A stretch of 64,000 nt of DNA, taken from assembly GCA_963755335.1 (NCBI GenBank), contig CAVWJW010000003.1, positions 85,296 through 149,295 of the forward strand, written 5' to 3'. Within the stretch, counting starts at the first letter, position 1, and each line of letters starts with the position of its first letter. Both the position numbers and the translations under genes were made by a program. Below the pieces are notes generated by a model, which searched no databases, had not been told where the DNA came from, and was given only the letters and a program-made list of their open reading frames with translations. Below are positions 28,169 through 38,076 of the stretch, piece after piece. The stretch comes from UBA10649 sp963755335. Its GTDB lineage: Bacteria; Actinomycetota; Actinomycetes; S36-B12.

Positions 28169-28228
28169 CCGAGTGGTGAGTTGGCGGGCGTTTCCGGGTA
28201 CCTGAGCGCCCGCCAACTCACCACTCGG
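28169..28228. repeat. REP-like palindromic element, copy B (also possible pepN terminator)
   Basis: A perfect 22-bp inverted repeat: left arm 28169-28190 with core GTGGTGAGTTGGCGGGCG, right arm 28207-28228, 16-base loop. It lies 18 bases after the pepN stop and 104 bases before the start of the DUF559-like gene, and shares its core with copy A on the other side of that gene. Confidence 0.8.
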
Positions 28229-28245
28229 CGGGAAGGGGAGGGGGG

Positions 28246-30795
28246 TCAGGCGTCCTTGGCGCGGGCGGCCAGGGCCCGCACGATGGAGTCGCGGCCCTCC
28301 ACGATGATCCGGCGCAGGGCCGAGTTCAGGTCCCCGGCCAGGAAGGCGTCGGTCGCGTCGAGGGTCGCCTGCTCCACGAACAGGAAGGGATACAGCGCGG
28401 TGGCCAGGCTCTGGCCGATCTGCTGCGTGCGACCCGACCACACGGACTCCAGCTCGGCGAAGTAGCGGGCGACGTAGGGCCGCAGCAGGTCGAGCTGGTC
28501 GGCCTGGACGAAGCCGCCTGCGGTGGAGTCCATGATCGCGTTCGGTAGGTCGGTGCGCTCCATGAGGTCGGCCCACGCGAGGTCCTTGGCGACCGCGGTC
28601 GGGCGTGCGGCCCGGGCGTAGGCGGCCTGACGGCGACCGGTGGCGGTGTCGTCCGCGGTGAGCTCGGCCTCGATCGCATCGTCGTCGAGGCGGTCCCGGG
28701 CGACCAGACGCTGCAGGAGGGTCCACCGCAGGTCGGTGTCGACCTTGAGGCCTGGCCACACGGTGTCGCCGGACAGCAGGCCGTCCACGACATCGAGCTG
28801 CGCGTCGGTCTGGGCGCAGCCGACGAAGGCGCGGCTGAAGGCCAGCTGGTGGTCGCTCTCCGGTGCGGCGGCGACGGCGAGGTCGTGCAGTGTTGCCGCA
28901 AGCCGCTCGAGGTACTCGGGGCGGTGCTCCGCAGTCGCGAACTGGTCGATCGCGGCCCTCAGCTGACGCAGGACGGTCTGCACGACGCCGACGTCGGGCT
29001 CCTTGCCGATGCTGGACGCGACCAGGTCGAGGAACTGGCCGGTGGAGACCTCGGCATCGCGTGTCATGTCCCACGCGGCGCTCCAGATCAGGGCGCGGGC
29101 AAGAGAGTCGTCGAGATCGCCGAGATGCTCGACGGCGGTCTTCCACGACCGCTCGTCGAGGCGGACCTTGGCGAAGGTGAGGTCACCGTCATTGAGCAGC
29201 AGCAGGTCCGGCTGGATGACGTTGCGCAGCTGGGGCACCGGCGTCGACGCACCGGTGATGTCGACCTCGAGACGCTCGCGTAGGACGAGGCGGCCCTTCT
29301 TGAGGTCGTACAGGCCGATGCCTATGCGGTGGGAGCGAAGGGTGGGGGCGATGCCCTCGGGCAGCGCCGGCGGCTCCTGCTCGATGACGACCTCCGTCAT
29401 CATCTGGTACGCGCCGAGCTTGATGGCCGGACGCAGCAGATTGACGCCGCTGGTCTGCAGCCACTGGACCGTCCACTCGCCGAGATCGCGACCGCTGGTG
29501 GCCTCGAGCTCGACCAGGAGGTCGGTCAACTGGGTGTTACCCCACGCGTGCTTGGCGAAGTAGTTGCGCACGCCGGCAACGAAGTAGTCCTCGCCGACCC
29601 AAGCCACGAGCTGACGAAGCGCGGAGGCGCCCTTCGCGTACGTGATGCCGTCGAAGTTCACGCGGACCGCGTCGAGGTCGACCATGTCCGCGGCGATCGG
29701 GTGGGTCGACGGCAGCTGGTCCTGCCGGTAGGCCCAGTTCTTGCGCTGGTTGGCGAAGGTCGTCCACGCATCGGTGTAGCGGGTCGCGGCGACGTTGGCC
29801 CAGTGCGACGCCCATTCGGCGAATGACTCGTTCAGCCAGAGGTCGTCCCACCACGTCATCGTCACCAGGTCGCCGAACCACATGTGCGCGAGCTCGTGCA
29901 GGATCGTGTTCGAGCGCTGCTCGTAGGCGGCGTCGGTGACGTGCGAGCGGAACACGTAGTCCTCGGCGATCGTCACGCAGCCGGCGTTCTCCATGGCGCC
30001 CGCGTTGAACTCCGGCACGAAGATCTGGTCGTACTTCTCGAAGGGGTAGGCGACCTCGAACTGCTCCTCGAAGAAGGCGAAGCCCTGCTTGGTGACCGTG
30101 AGGATCTCGTCCGCGTCGAGGAACTCGGCCATCGACTCGCGGCAGTAGACGTCGAGCGGGTAGGTGCCGTACCTGCCGGTGTACGAGTCGGCGACCCGGT
30201 GGTAGGCGCCGGCCACCAGCGCCGCGATGTACGTGGAGATGCGCGGCGTCGGGGCGAACGCCCACGTGGCCGTTCCGTCACCGTGGTTGGTCGGCTCGGG
30301 GGAAGGGGAGTTGCTGACGACCTTCCAGTGCGACGGTCCGGTGACGGTCAGCTGCCAGGTGGCCTTCAGGTCGGGCTGCTCGAAGCTGGCGAACACCCGG
30401 CGCGAGTCGGCCGTCTCGAACTGGGTGTAGAGGTACGTCTCCTTGTCGACGGGGTCGATCAGCCGGTGCAGGCCCTCGCCGGTGTTCATGTAGGCGGCGT
30501 CAGCGACCACGACGAGGGTGTTGTCGGCCGCGAGGCCCGGGAGGGTGATCCGGTCGTCGGCGAACGCGTCGGGCCCGAGCTCGACTCCGTTGAGCACCAC
30601 GGAGTCCACCCGAGCGGCGATGAGGTCGATCCACGTCGACGCTCCTGCCTCGCGGCAGGTGAAGCGGACGGTGGTCGTGCTCCGGAAGGTCTCGCCGGTC
30701 GAGGTGAGGTCGAGATCGACCTCGTAGGAGTCGACCGAGATGAGGGCGGAGCGCGCCTGAGCCTCGGCGCGGGTGATGTTGTCGGTGTTCGCCAT
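28246..30795 (-). CDS. pepN: Aminopeptidase N (M1 family)
   Basis: An 849-residue zinc metallopeptidase. GAMENAG (266-272) recognises the free N-terminus. HELAHMWFGD (300-309) with Glu323 in WLNESFAEW forms the zinc site. The N-terminal beta domain and the C-terminal ERAP1-like helical domain complete the usual length. It removes N-terminal residues from peptides in the cytosol. The ATG at 30795 is preferred over 30807, whose extra residues (MDSG) do not fit the family start. Confidence 0.94.
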   Translation of the reverse strand: MANTDNITRAEAQARSALISVDSYEVDLDLTSTGETFRSTTTVRFTCREAGASTWIDLIAARVDSVVLNGVELGPDAFADDRITLPGLAADNTLVVVADAAYMNTGEGLHRLIDPVDKETYLYTQFETADSRRVFASFEQPDLKATWQLTVTGPSHWKVVSNSPSPEPTNHGDGTATWAFAPTPRISTYIAALVAGAYHRVADSYTGRYGTYPLDVYCRESMAEFLDADEILTVTKQGFAFFEEQFEVAYPFEKYDQIFVPEFNAGAMENAGCVTIAEDYVFRSHVTDAAYEQRSNTILHELAHMWFGDLVTMTWWDDLWLNESFAEWASHWANVAATRYTDAWTTFANQRKNWAYRQDQLPSTHPIAADMVDLDAVRVNFDGITYAKGASALRQLVAWVGEDYFVAGVRNYFAKHAWGNTQLTDLLVELEATSGRDLGEWTVQWLQTSGVNLLRPAIKLGAYQMMTEVVIEQEPPALPEGIAPTLRSHRIGIGLYDLKKGRLVLRERLEVDITGASTPVPQLRNVIQPDLLLLNDGDLTFAKVRLDERSWKTAVEHLGDLDDSLARALIWSAAWDMTRDAEVSTGQFLDLVASSIGKEPDVGVVQTVLRQLRAAIDQFATAEHRPEYLERLAATLHDLAVAAAPESDHQLAFSRAFVGCAQTDAQLDVVDGLLSGDTVWPGLKVDTDLRWTLLQRLVARDRLDDDAIEAELTADDTATGRRQAAYARAARPTAVAKDLAWADLMERTDLPNAIMDSTAGGFVQADQLDLLRPYVARYFAELESVWSGRTQQIGQSLATALYPFLFVEQATLDATDAFLAGDLNSALRRIIVEGRDSIVRALAARAKDA

Positions 30796-30828
30796 CCCCG
30801 AATCCAACCATTAGGCCGCGAAGTCGGC

Positions 30829-31507
30829 TCAGACGGCGACGAACGGCGGTCGCCGGGCACCCGGGGGCAGCGTCGTCGCGGTGCCAGAACGCCAGCGTTC
30901 GGCGGTCCACAAGCAGGCGAGCGCATCGAGGGCGTCGTCGACGGGGACGTCCTGCGGGCGCCTCGGCCAGGACGGCGTCGACATGGGGCAGCCACGTCCG
31001 CAAGGCGCCGATCCGCTGGCCCACCCCCGCGGCGGTCTTCTTGCTCGCCAGCGGCCGGCCGCCGCCCATGCGGGCGAGCGAGAGCTCCGGATGCGCCTCC
31101 ACGACGGTGCGGCCGCGCGCGCCGTCGAGGAAGGCGTCGAGGGCGAGCACCCGGGTCGCCAGGCCGAGGGCCTGCCGGCTGACGCCCTTGCCCATGAGCT
31201 CGACACTCAGGCGCTGGACCTCGTCGTTGGGCGCCGACAGCCCAAGCTCGAGCACCCGGCGCGGCGGCGTCATGAAGACCCGCGCGGCGGCCCCGGGCAG
31301 CGCGGCGCGCGCGAGGACGTCGCACTCGCGTTCGCCCTCGCTGAGCAGCCCGATCGGCATGTCGATGGCGACGATCGCCGACGCCGGCAGCAGGGTGCCG
31401 ATGTCCGCCACGACAGCCGTGGACCAGCTGAACGTCGTCGCGGCGCGGGTGACGGCCACCCACCCGCGGGGGTAGCCGTCGATGCCGACGAGGTCTCCGG
31501 TGGACAC
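30829..31507 (-). CDS. DUF429 family protein, frameshifted
   Basis: The frame opening at GTG 31507 gives LVGIDGYPRGWVAVTRA, then VVADIGTLLPASAIVAIDMPIGLL and VEAHPELSLARMGGGRPLASKKT. This is the DUF429 pattern, a predicted RNase H-like fold with the Asp of GIDG and AIDMPIG. Near 30955-30962 a surplus C in GCGCCCGCAG moves the last 43 residues (QDVPVDDALDALACLW...) into another frame; without it the protein is about 225 residues. Function unknown. An extended in-frame N-terminus up to 31617 is open but not family-like. Confidence 0.6.
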
Positions 31508-31712
31508 GCTCCGAAGCCTCTCAGGGTCGCAGGGGATCAGCCCATCGGTATCCACTCGGTATCCACGCCGGTGCTTGATGGCCAGCCACGCTGCCTCGAT
31601 AGTAAGGGCGTTCGACATCGAGGCCGAGCGGTGCACAATCCCCCGTAGCGCTCGTTCCCGATGCTTAGGTCGCACGGCGCTCTCCCCGTGAGTGCCGCGA
31701 CCAGGAACAGAC

Positions 31713-31753
31713 GGCGCGGAGGCTGTCAAACCCCCGTAGGCAGCCTCCGCGCC
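31713..31753. terminator. 13-bp inverted repeat between divergent genes
   Basis: GGCGCGGAGGCTG (31713-31725) and its exact complement (31741-31753) around a 15-base loop. It sits between the divergent DUF429 and nei starts, where a terminator is not expected. It may end an unseen short transcript or be a regulatory hairpin in the nei leader. Confidence 0.45.
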
Positions 31754-31813
31754 GAACCCTCCCTAAACTTCGGCCGTGATGGCCTTCGCGCAGTCGGACT
31801 GCTGAGCGCCTCC

Positions 31814-32623
31814 GTGCCCGAGGGGAACGTCATCCACCACCAGGCCCGCCGCCTGGGCCGGGCGTTCAGCCGTCACACCGTCCACGTCGACAGCCCGCAG
31901 GGCCGGTTCGCGGCGGGCGCCGCGCAGGTCGACGGGCAGGTGGTGCGCCGGGTCGAGGCGCATGGCAAGCACCTGTTCATCGGGTTCGCCAACCACCGGT
32001 GGATCCACGTCCACCTCGGCCTGTTCGGCAAGTGGCGCATCGGTCGCGGCGAGGCACCCGACGTGGTCGGCGAGGTCCGGCTCCGGCTGATGACGGACGA
32101 GGCCTACGCCGAGCTGCGCGGGCCGACCGTCTGCGAGGTGCTGACGGACGACGAGCGCAAGGCGGCCATCACGCGGATCGGCCCCGACCCCATCCGGACC
32201 GGCTCCGATCCCGAGCGTGCCTGGTCGCGGGTCGAGCGGAGCAGCGCACCCATCGCGGCCGTTCTCATGGACCAGAAGGCGTTCGCCGGCGTCGGCAACA
32301 TCTATCGCGCCGAGGTGCTGTTCCGCCACGGCATCAACCCCTATCGGGCTGCCCGCGACGTGCCGCGGGAGGAGTTCGACGGGATCTGGTCGGACCTCGT
32401 GACGCTGATGAAGAAGGGCACGCGGCGCGGGCGCATCGACACCGTGCGCGACGAGCACCTGCCCGAGGTGATGGGACGGGCCCCGCGCGAGGATCGCCAC
32501 GGCGGCGAGGTCTACGTGTACCGACGCGACGGCCGGCCGTGCCACCTGTGCGGAACCGAGATCCGCATGGCCGACCTGCAGGGTCGCAAGCTCTACTGGT
32601 GCCCTGCCTGCCAGCGCGCATAG
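31814..32623 (+). CDS. nei: DNA glycosylase/AP lyase of the Fpg/Nei family
   Basis: A 269-residue base-excision repair enzyme. Pro2 (nucleophile) and Glu3 follow the initiator GTG, which fixes this start. Lys52 is the conserved hairpin lysine, and DQKAFAGVGNIYRAEVLF is the helix-two-turn-helix DNA-binding motif. A C-terminal zinc finger uses Cys243, Cys246, Cys263 and Cys266. PEGNVIHH rather than PELPEVE points to the Nei (oxidised pyrimidine) branch. It is transcribed with the methyltransferase gene that follows. Confidence 0.9.
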   Translation: MPEGNVIHHQARRLGRAFSRHTVHVDSPQGRFAAGAAQVDGQVVRRVEAHGKHLFIGFANHRWIHVHLGLFGKWRIGRGEAPDVVGEVRLRLMTDEAYAELRGPTVCEVLTDDERKAAITRIGPDPIRTGSDPERAWSRVERSSAPIAAVLMDQKAFAGVGNIYRAEVLFRHGINPYRAARDVPREEFDGIWSDLVTLMKKGTRRGRIDTVRDEHLPEVMGRAPREDRHGGEVYVYRRDGRPCHLCGTEIRMADLQGRKLYWCPACQRA

Positions 32624-32655
32624 GCGGGCCGCAGGCCAATCGCTACGGTCGGCGT

Positions 32656-33474
32656 ATGGCCGATCCCGATGCACCGCAGCCGACCGTCGATGACCTTGCC
32701 TCCCGGTGGGCGGGCGACCTCGCGTCGTGGGCCATTCCCGACGAGATCCTGAGCCAGGCCGACGAGCCGCCGTGGATCCATCCCGTGGCGATGTTCACGG
32801 TCGACGAGGTCGTCGACGATTCGCCCTCGCATCAGCGGGCCCGCGAGGCCGTGCCGCATGACGGCAGCGTGCTCGACGTCGGCAGCGGCGGCGGTCGGGC
32901 GGCGATGGCCCTCGTGCCGCCGGCGACGATGCTCGTCGGCGTCGACCACCAGCAGGGCATGCTCGACGCCTTCGCCGATGCCGCGCTGCGGCGCGGAGTC
33001 CGCTCGCACACGATCCTCGGCGACTGGCCGGCCGTCGCCGACGAGGCTCCCGAGTGCGACGTCGTGGTCTGCCACCACGTGGCCTACAACGTCAGCGACA
33101 TCCGGCCCTTCCTCGAGGCACTGGACGCCCGCGCGCGGGTGCGCGTCGTCATCGAGTTGCCCACGAGGCACCCGCTGTCGCACCTCAACCCCATGTGGAA
33201 GCAGTTCTGGGGAATCGACCGGCCGACCCGTCCGACGTCAGACGACCTCCTCGCGATCGCCCGCGGCCTTGGCTTCGACGCCCAGATGACGGTCTGGCAC
33301 GACGACGCCTGGGGCAGGAGGGTGGCCCTGCCCGACGCGGAGCGGGTCCGCTTCGCCCGCATCCGGCTGTGCCTGCACGAGGATCGCGACGCCGAGGTGG
33401 CCGCGGCCCTTATCGAGGAGGGCGACTCCCAGCCGCGCGAGGTGGCGACCATCTGGTGGGACGTCGACCACTGA
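32656..33474 (+). CDS. SAM-dependent methyltransferase (class I)
   Basis: A 272-residue cytosolic protein. VLDVGSGGGRAAMAL (motif I), an acidic end to the second strand (VGVDHQQGMLDAFA) and CDVVVCHHVAYNV (motif IV) define a Rossmann-type methyltransferase. The substrate is unknown. It lies between nei and a class V aminotransferase-like gene, with 32- and 16-base gaps, suggesting one operon. Confidence 0.75.
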   Translation: MADPDAPQPTVDDLASRWAGDLASWAIPDEILSQADEPPWIHPVAMFTVDEVVDDSPSHQRAREAVPHDGSVLDVGSGGGRAAMALVPPATMLVGVDHQQGMLDAFADAALRRGVRSHTILGDWPAVADEAPECDVVVCHHVAYNVSDIRPFLEALDARARVRVVIELPTRHPLSHLNPMWKQFWGIDRPTRPTSDDLLAIARGLGFDAQMTVWHDDAWGRRVALPDAERVRFARIRLCLHEDRDAEVAAALIEEGDSQPREVATIWWDVDH

Positions 33475-33490
33475 CCGGCAGGATGGGGCG

Positions 33491-34706
33491 GTGACCTACG
33501 ACGTCGATCGCATCCGCGCCCGCATCCCCGCCCTTGCCGACGGCACGGCCTACTTCGACGGCCCGGGAGGCACCCAGACCCCCGACGTCGTCGCGCAGGC
33601 CATCGCCGAGGCGCTCACGGGCGGGCTGAGCAACCGGTCCCGCGTGACGCAGGCCGAGCGCAACGCCGACGACATCACGATCGCCGCTCGCCTGGCCGGG
33701 GCGGACCTCGTCAACGCCGATCCCGGCGGCATCGTCTTCGGACGCAGCATGACCGAGCTGACGTTCCAGGTCGCGCGCACGCTCGCGCAGGGCTGGGGCC
33801 CGGGCGACGAGATCGTCGTCACGCGACTGGATCACGACGGCAACGTGCGGCCGTGGGTCACCTACGCCGAGCGCACGGGTGCGACGCTGCGCTGGGCCGA
33901 GTTCGATCCACGCACCGGGACGCTCACCGTCGACGACGTGCTCAAGCTCGTCAACGACGACACCAGGCTGGTCGCGGTCAGCGGCGCGTCCAACCTGCTC
34001 GGCACCCGGCCCGACGTCGCCGCGATCGGTGCCGCCCTCGGCGACAGCGACGCGCTGTTCTACGTCGACGGGGTGCATCTCACGGCACACGCACCCATCG
34101 ACATGCAGGACATCGGCGCGGACTTCTACGTCTGCAGCCCGTACAAGTTCCTCGGCCCGCACCTCGGCATGCTGGCCGCGTCGCCGGCCCTCCTCGAGAC
34201 GCTGCATCCCGACAAGCTGAAGCCGGCCACGCGAGCAGGTGCCCGAGCGCTTCGAGCTCGGCACGCTGCCGTACGAGCTGCTCGCCGGCGTCACCGCGGC
34301 CGTCGACGTCCTGGCCGACCTCGTGCCCGGCGACGAGACCCAGCTGTCCCGCCGGGAGCGTCTCGTCCGGTCGATGTCGACGCTCGAGGCGTACGAGGAC
34401 GAGCTGCACGAGCGCATGCGCACCGGGCTCGAGGCGATCGACGGCGTGCACTGCTACGGGCACGCATCGCTGCGCACGCCGACCGAGCTGTTCTCCGTCA
34501 ACGACGTCGAGTCGCCGGAGGTGTACCGACGGCTGGCCGAGCGCGGCGTCAACGCCCCGGCGGGTTCCTTCTACGCCCTCGAGGCGTCGGAGTGGATCGG
34601 CCTGGGTGCCGGCGGTGCGGTGCGCGCGGGCCTCGCGCCGTACACCAGCGCCGACGACGTCGACCGGCTGCTCGCCGGGGTGGCCGAGATCGCGGCGGGG
34701 CAGTAG
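33491..34706 (+). CDS. Cysteine desulfurase-like class V aminotransferase, frameshifted
   Basis: About 405 residues of a PLP enzyme similar to the SufS/Csd-like family. AYFDGPGGTQTP at the N-terminus, FYVDGVHLTAHAPIDM and YVCSPYKFLGPHLGML (PLP lysine Lys219) are typical. The catalytic cysteine loop of true desulfurases was not found, so another lyase or transferase activity is possible. At 34229-34235 the frame breaks: ACGCGAG stands where ACx-GAG is expected, and the C-terminal third (EQVPERFELGTLPYELLAG...) is one frame over. GTG start. Confidence 0.75.
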
Positions 34707-34744
34707 CGGAACGGGCTAACGGAAAGGCGCGGCCGGACGCTGGT

Positions 34745-35434
34745 TCAGGCGTCGCCCACCCACGGTGCGTCAGTCGTGGTTGCGGTCGGGCGCTCCGGGG
34801 CAGCCACGTCTGACGCAGTGCCGACGAGTTCGTCGGCCCACGCGCCGTGCTCGCGCTCGGCCCAGCGCAGCGGCACGGATCCGGTGCGCATGCCGCGCCG
34901 CGCCGAGGCGTCGTTGAACGCCATGTAGATGTGCCCGCAGACGACGACGAGGACGGCGAGCGCCAGCCAGTCGTGGACGAAGGTCGCGCCGGTGCGCAGA
35001 GCGTCGGGGAAGTGGTTGCTGAAGAACATCATCGTGCCGGTCAGGAGCATGACGATGATGGCGCCGAGTGAGAACGCGGCATTGAGCTTCTGGCCGGCGT
35101 TGAACTTGCCGACGCGGATGCGACCGGAGCGCCGGTCGCGCGAGCGCAGCCATTCCCAGTCCGACGGCCGGAAGCGGTTGAGGCGGCCGGTGTCCTCACG
35201 GAACGCGCGGGACAGCAGCGCCAGGATCAGCGCGACGGGGAGAGCGAAGCCCGCGATCTCGTGGATCAGTCGAACGATCTGCCGGTTGCCGACCAGGCCC
35301 CCGAGGTCCGGCACGTACAGCAGGGCCGCGGTCACGAGGAGCACGCCCATCAGCACGGCGATGGAGCGGTGGATCCAGCGTTCGCCCGTCGTGAATCGCG
35401 GGAGGGACGTGGAGGGGTCAGACGACGGGGGCAT
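34745..35434 (-). CDS. Cytochrome b561-type membrane subunit
   Basis: A 229-residue protein with four predicted helices. Histidines sit in WIHRS, LIHEIAG, FVHDWLA and CGHIYMAF, which can bind two b-haems as in formate dehydrogenase gamma and b561 subunits. It overlaps the molybdopterin oxidoreductase gene by 17 bases and very probably passes electrons between the quinone pool and that enzyme, in the manner of MsrQ/YedZ partners. Confidence 0.8.
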   Translation of the reverse strand: MPPSSDPSTSLPRFTTGERWIHRSIAVLMGVLLVTAALLYVPDLGGLVGNRQIVRLIHEIAGFALPVALILALLSRAFREDTGRLNRFRPSDWEWLRSRDRRSGRIRVGKFNAGQKLNAAFSLGAIIVMLLTGTMMFFSNHFPDALRTGATFVHDWLALAVLVVVCGHIYMAFNDASARRGMRTGSVPLRWAEREHGAWADELVGTASDVAAPERPTATTTDAPWVGDA

Positions 35435-36128
35435 CGCTGCGTCCGTTCGACCGTCCGACCCAGGCGTCGACGTCGTAGCCGCGCTCCTCCCAGTAGCCGG
35501 GGATCACCTTGTTCGTGGCCTCGATGCCGTTCAGCCACTTGATCGACTTGTAGCCGTACATCGGCGCGACGAGCATCCGCACGGGTGCGCCGTGCTCGTT
35601 CTCGATCGGCTTGCCGAACATCGACGTGGCGACGAGCACGCCGGGCTGGCGCGCCTGCTCCATGGTCAGCGACTCGGTGTACTCGCCGTCGAAGGATGTG
35701 AAGTGGATCGCGGTCGCGCCGGCTTCGACACCGGCGGCGTCGAGCAGGTCGCTGAGCAGGACGCCGGACCACGGCACGTCCGCCACCCGCCAGCCGGTCA
35801 CGCACTGGAAGTCCTTGGTCAGCGAGGTCTGGGGGAGCGCAGCGAGGTCGGCGAGGCTGAGCGACTGCTCCTTGGCCACCAGGCCCGTGACGCTCAGCCG
35901 GTAGGTGGCGAGGTCGACGTCGGGGTAGCCGTACGTGACGGTGTAGATGCGGAAGCCGCCGGCGGCTGGAATGACATTGGCGAGCGCAGGTGCTGTCGAT
36001 GCGACGACCTCGCTGACTCCCTGCGACAGCCAGCGGCCGATGGCCACTCCGACCGCGCCCAGCCCGATCATCCCCAGGACGACGCGGCGCCCGACGGGGG
36101 TGCCCTTCTCCTGGGTGGGGGTGCTCAC
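35418..36128 (-). CDS. Sulfite oxidase-like molybdopterin oxidoreductase (MsrP/YedY-like)
   Basis: A 236-residue exported enzyme. A GRRVVLGMIGLGAVG N-terminus fits a twin-arginine or membrane-anchor signal. The Moco domain has FQCVTGW with the molybdenum ligand Cys109, VPWSGVLLSDLLDAAG and the NEHGAPVRMLVAPMYGYKSIKW block. The family includes periplasmic methionine sulfoxide reductase MsrP and sulfite dehydrogenases; which reaction is catalysed here cannot be told. It is paired with the downstream b-type cytochrome. Confidence 0.85.
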   Translation of the reverse strand: MSTPTQEKGTPVGRRVVLGMIGLGAVGVAIGRWLSQGVSEVVASTAPALANVIPAAGGFRIYTVTYGYPDVDLATYRLSVTGLVAKEQSLSLADLAALPQTSLTKDFQCVTGWRVADVPWSGVLLSDLLDAAGVEAGATAIHFTSFDGEYTESLTMEQARQPGVLVATSMFGKPIENEHGAPVRMLVAPMYGYKSIKWLNGIEATNKVIPGYWEERGYDVDAWVGRSNGRSDAPVV

Positions 36129-36195
36129 CCGCCTATGGGAACACACATTCCGGGGACCGGCCAGACATGAACGGGCGCACCCGCACGAACGATTG

Positions 36196-37096
36196 TCAGC
36201 GTGGTGGCTCGCTGCGGGGCGGGGCGACCGTCCCGGTGAAGTGCGCGGCGACCGCGGCACACCCGTCGATGCCCTCGGCACCGGTCGAGCCCAGCGCGAA
36301 GCCGCGGCGGTACATCGTCAGGCGGGCGTTCGGCCCGCCGTGGGCGATGATCTCGGTCTCCTTGGGGAAGACGAAGTTCGGTTTCATGTCCGACAGGTCG
36401 CCGCCCAGCTCCGCGAGCGTCGCCAGCCCTGCCCAGCGGATGAAGGGGGTGTCGCGCCATGTGCCCGTGACCGCGGCGCGGCCCTGCACCCAGCCGGCCA
36501 TGCAGTCTGCGGACAGTTCGAAGGCGGACCGGTACCGGTCGGCCATGCGGCTGGTGCCCTGGCCCTTCACGAAGTAGTAGTCGTCCTGGCCGCTCGCGTA
36601 CTGCACCCAGTGGCCGAGCTCGTGGGCGAACTCGGTGGCGGCCCCCTGGTTCGGATGACCCTTCAGCAGCCGCTTCTGGGTGCGGTGCACGCGACGGGCG
36701 TCGGAGGCCAGCACGCCCTGCTGCCGTGCCGCGCGGGCGTACTCGCGCGTCCAGTAGGGCGAGGCCGGCGCGCTGACGTAGACGGTGGAGTTCACGTCGC
36801 ACCAGAACGAGGCGACCGCGACGTCGCCGAGGGTGGCGTCGAAGCACGGGTTGATCGGCACGCCGGTGAAGATGCTGATGCGCGGGGCTGTGGCGGACGC
36901 ACCACGGCCGACCAGCTGCGGCGCCCACAGCGCCGTGTAGACCGTCGCGGCTGTGGCCACGCACGCGCGGAACGAGGACGGCGTGCGGGTGCCCGAGCAC
37001 GCGGCCGGGGGCGCGGCCACGGCGGACGGGGCCACGGCGGCGATGCCCAACGACGCCAGCACCGCGCTGGCTAACAGCGGTCGCGATGCGCCTCAC
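36196..37096 (-). CDS. Neutral zinc metallopeptidase (YpfJ-like), secreted, frameshifted in the signal peptide
   Basis: About 300 residues. FAHELGHWVQ gives the HExxH zinc site, SADCMAGWVQG provides the downstream ligand region, and the rest matches the ypfJ/neutral zinc metallopeptidase family. The signal peptide LASAVLASLGIAAVAP lies in the main frame, but its first residues (MRRIATAV, GTG at 37096) are one frame off. The indel is near 37074. The GTG overlaps the upstream DUF1697 stop (GTGA), which supports it as the true start. An internal start around 37062 would lose part of the signal. Confidence 0.75.
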
Positions 37097-37647
37097 TCGC
37101 TGGCCATGGCGAGCAGTGTCGTGACGGTGGCCCAGTTGCGCGCCGTGCCGTTGAGGGCTGCCAGTCGGCCCTTCGAGCTCAGCGCCTTGGCGAGGTCGCT
37201 GTTGCCGAAGCCGCCCGGCGTGTGGATGTAAAGGGTCGAGCCGAGAAGGGTCGTGGAGTCGCCAAGGTCGCCGGCGAACCTGGCGTTGAGCTCGTCGAGG
37301 CGCTCCCGCGCGACCGCATCGGGAACGGCCGGCAGGAACATCGCATGCAGCTTCTTGTGATCGGTCTCGGCAGCGTAGGGATTCTGGTCGACAACTGTGC
37401 GAAGTGCCGCCACCCCAAGGGCCACGACGGGGACGTCGACCCCGAACTCGTCGAGGATCGACGCCCCCACGCGTGCACCCGCCTTCGCCGCGGTTCCCGG
37501 AGCGTCGACCAGCACGTTGCCGCTCTGGATGTACGTCCGCACGCGGGTGAAGCCATCGGCCTCGAGGCGCGTGCGCAGTAACGCCATGGGCACCTTGTTG
37601 TTGCCGCCGACGTTGACGCCGCGCAGCAGCACGATGTGAGTGGCCAT
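37093..37647 (-). CDS. DUF1697 family protein
   Basis: A 184-residue cytosolic protein. HIVLLRGVNVGGNNKVPMAL, RTYIQSGNVLVDA and the C-terminal RNWATVTTLLAMA block are the standard DUF1697 signature. No function is known for the family. The ATG at 37647 gives the family start. It precedes the YpfJ-like gene with a 4-base overlap. Confidence 0.85.
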   Translation of the reverse strand: MATHIVLLRGVNVGGNNKVPMALLRTRLEADGFTRVRTYIQSGNVLVDAPGTAAKAGARVGASILDEFGVDVPVVALGVAALRTVVDQNPYAAETDHKKLHAMFLPAVPDAVARERLDELNARFAGDLGDSTTLLGSTLYIHTPGGFGNSDLAKALSSKGRLAALNGTARNWATVTTLLAMASE

Positions 37648-37657
37648 GCGCGAACTA

Positions 37658-37975
37658 TCACATGACGTCGAAGGTCTCGTAGACCTCGACGGTGCCACCG
37701 GCCGCCAGGTGTGGGCATGCCTTCGCGATCTCCGTTGCCGCGTCAAGGCTGTCGGCACTGATCACCGAGTAGCCGGTCACCCCTGACGGGCCGCCCTCGC
37801 TCACCGTGCCGTCGGGCGCGACGGCGTTCGACGGGCCGATGGGGTTGCCCGGATCGACGACGGCTTCGCCGAGCCCGCCGAAGAACGCCCACCAGGCATC
37901 CATCACGGCCTTGCCTTCCTCCTCCGAGGCGGGTTCTGTTGCATCGCCGGTGTAGACCATCAGGTACTTCGCCAT
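37658..37975 (-). CDS. YCII/DGPF family protein
   Basis: A 105-residue ferredoxin-like fold protein. KYLMVYTGDATEPASEEEG and GYSVISADSLDAATEIAKACPHL are typical of YCII-related proteins that often accompany ECF sigma factors; none is next to it here. ATG at 37975 with AAGGAGA upstream. Enzymatic role unknown. Confidence 0.8.
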   Translation of the reverse strand: MAKYLMVYTGDATEPASEEEGKAVMDAWWAFFGGLGEAVVDPGNPIGPSNAVAPDGTVSEGGPSGVTGYSVISADSLDAATEIAKACPHLAAGGTVEVYETFDVM

Positions 37976-38076
37976 GGCTGTCTCCTTGCGTGAAGCCCGG
38001 TCGAGATGGCCGAGCGATACGGGGGAGTGTGGCAGCGGGGCCCGACACCGACAAGGGTTCTGCCACACTCGCCGGT

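Noticed and set aside
34745..36128. Sulfite dehydrogenase assignment for the molybdoenzyme pair, linking it to the sulfur operons
   Set aside because: The fold and Cys109 fit both MsrP-type and sulfite-oxidising enzymes; no residue seen here decides the matter and the genes are far from both sulfur clusters.
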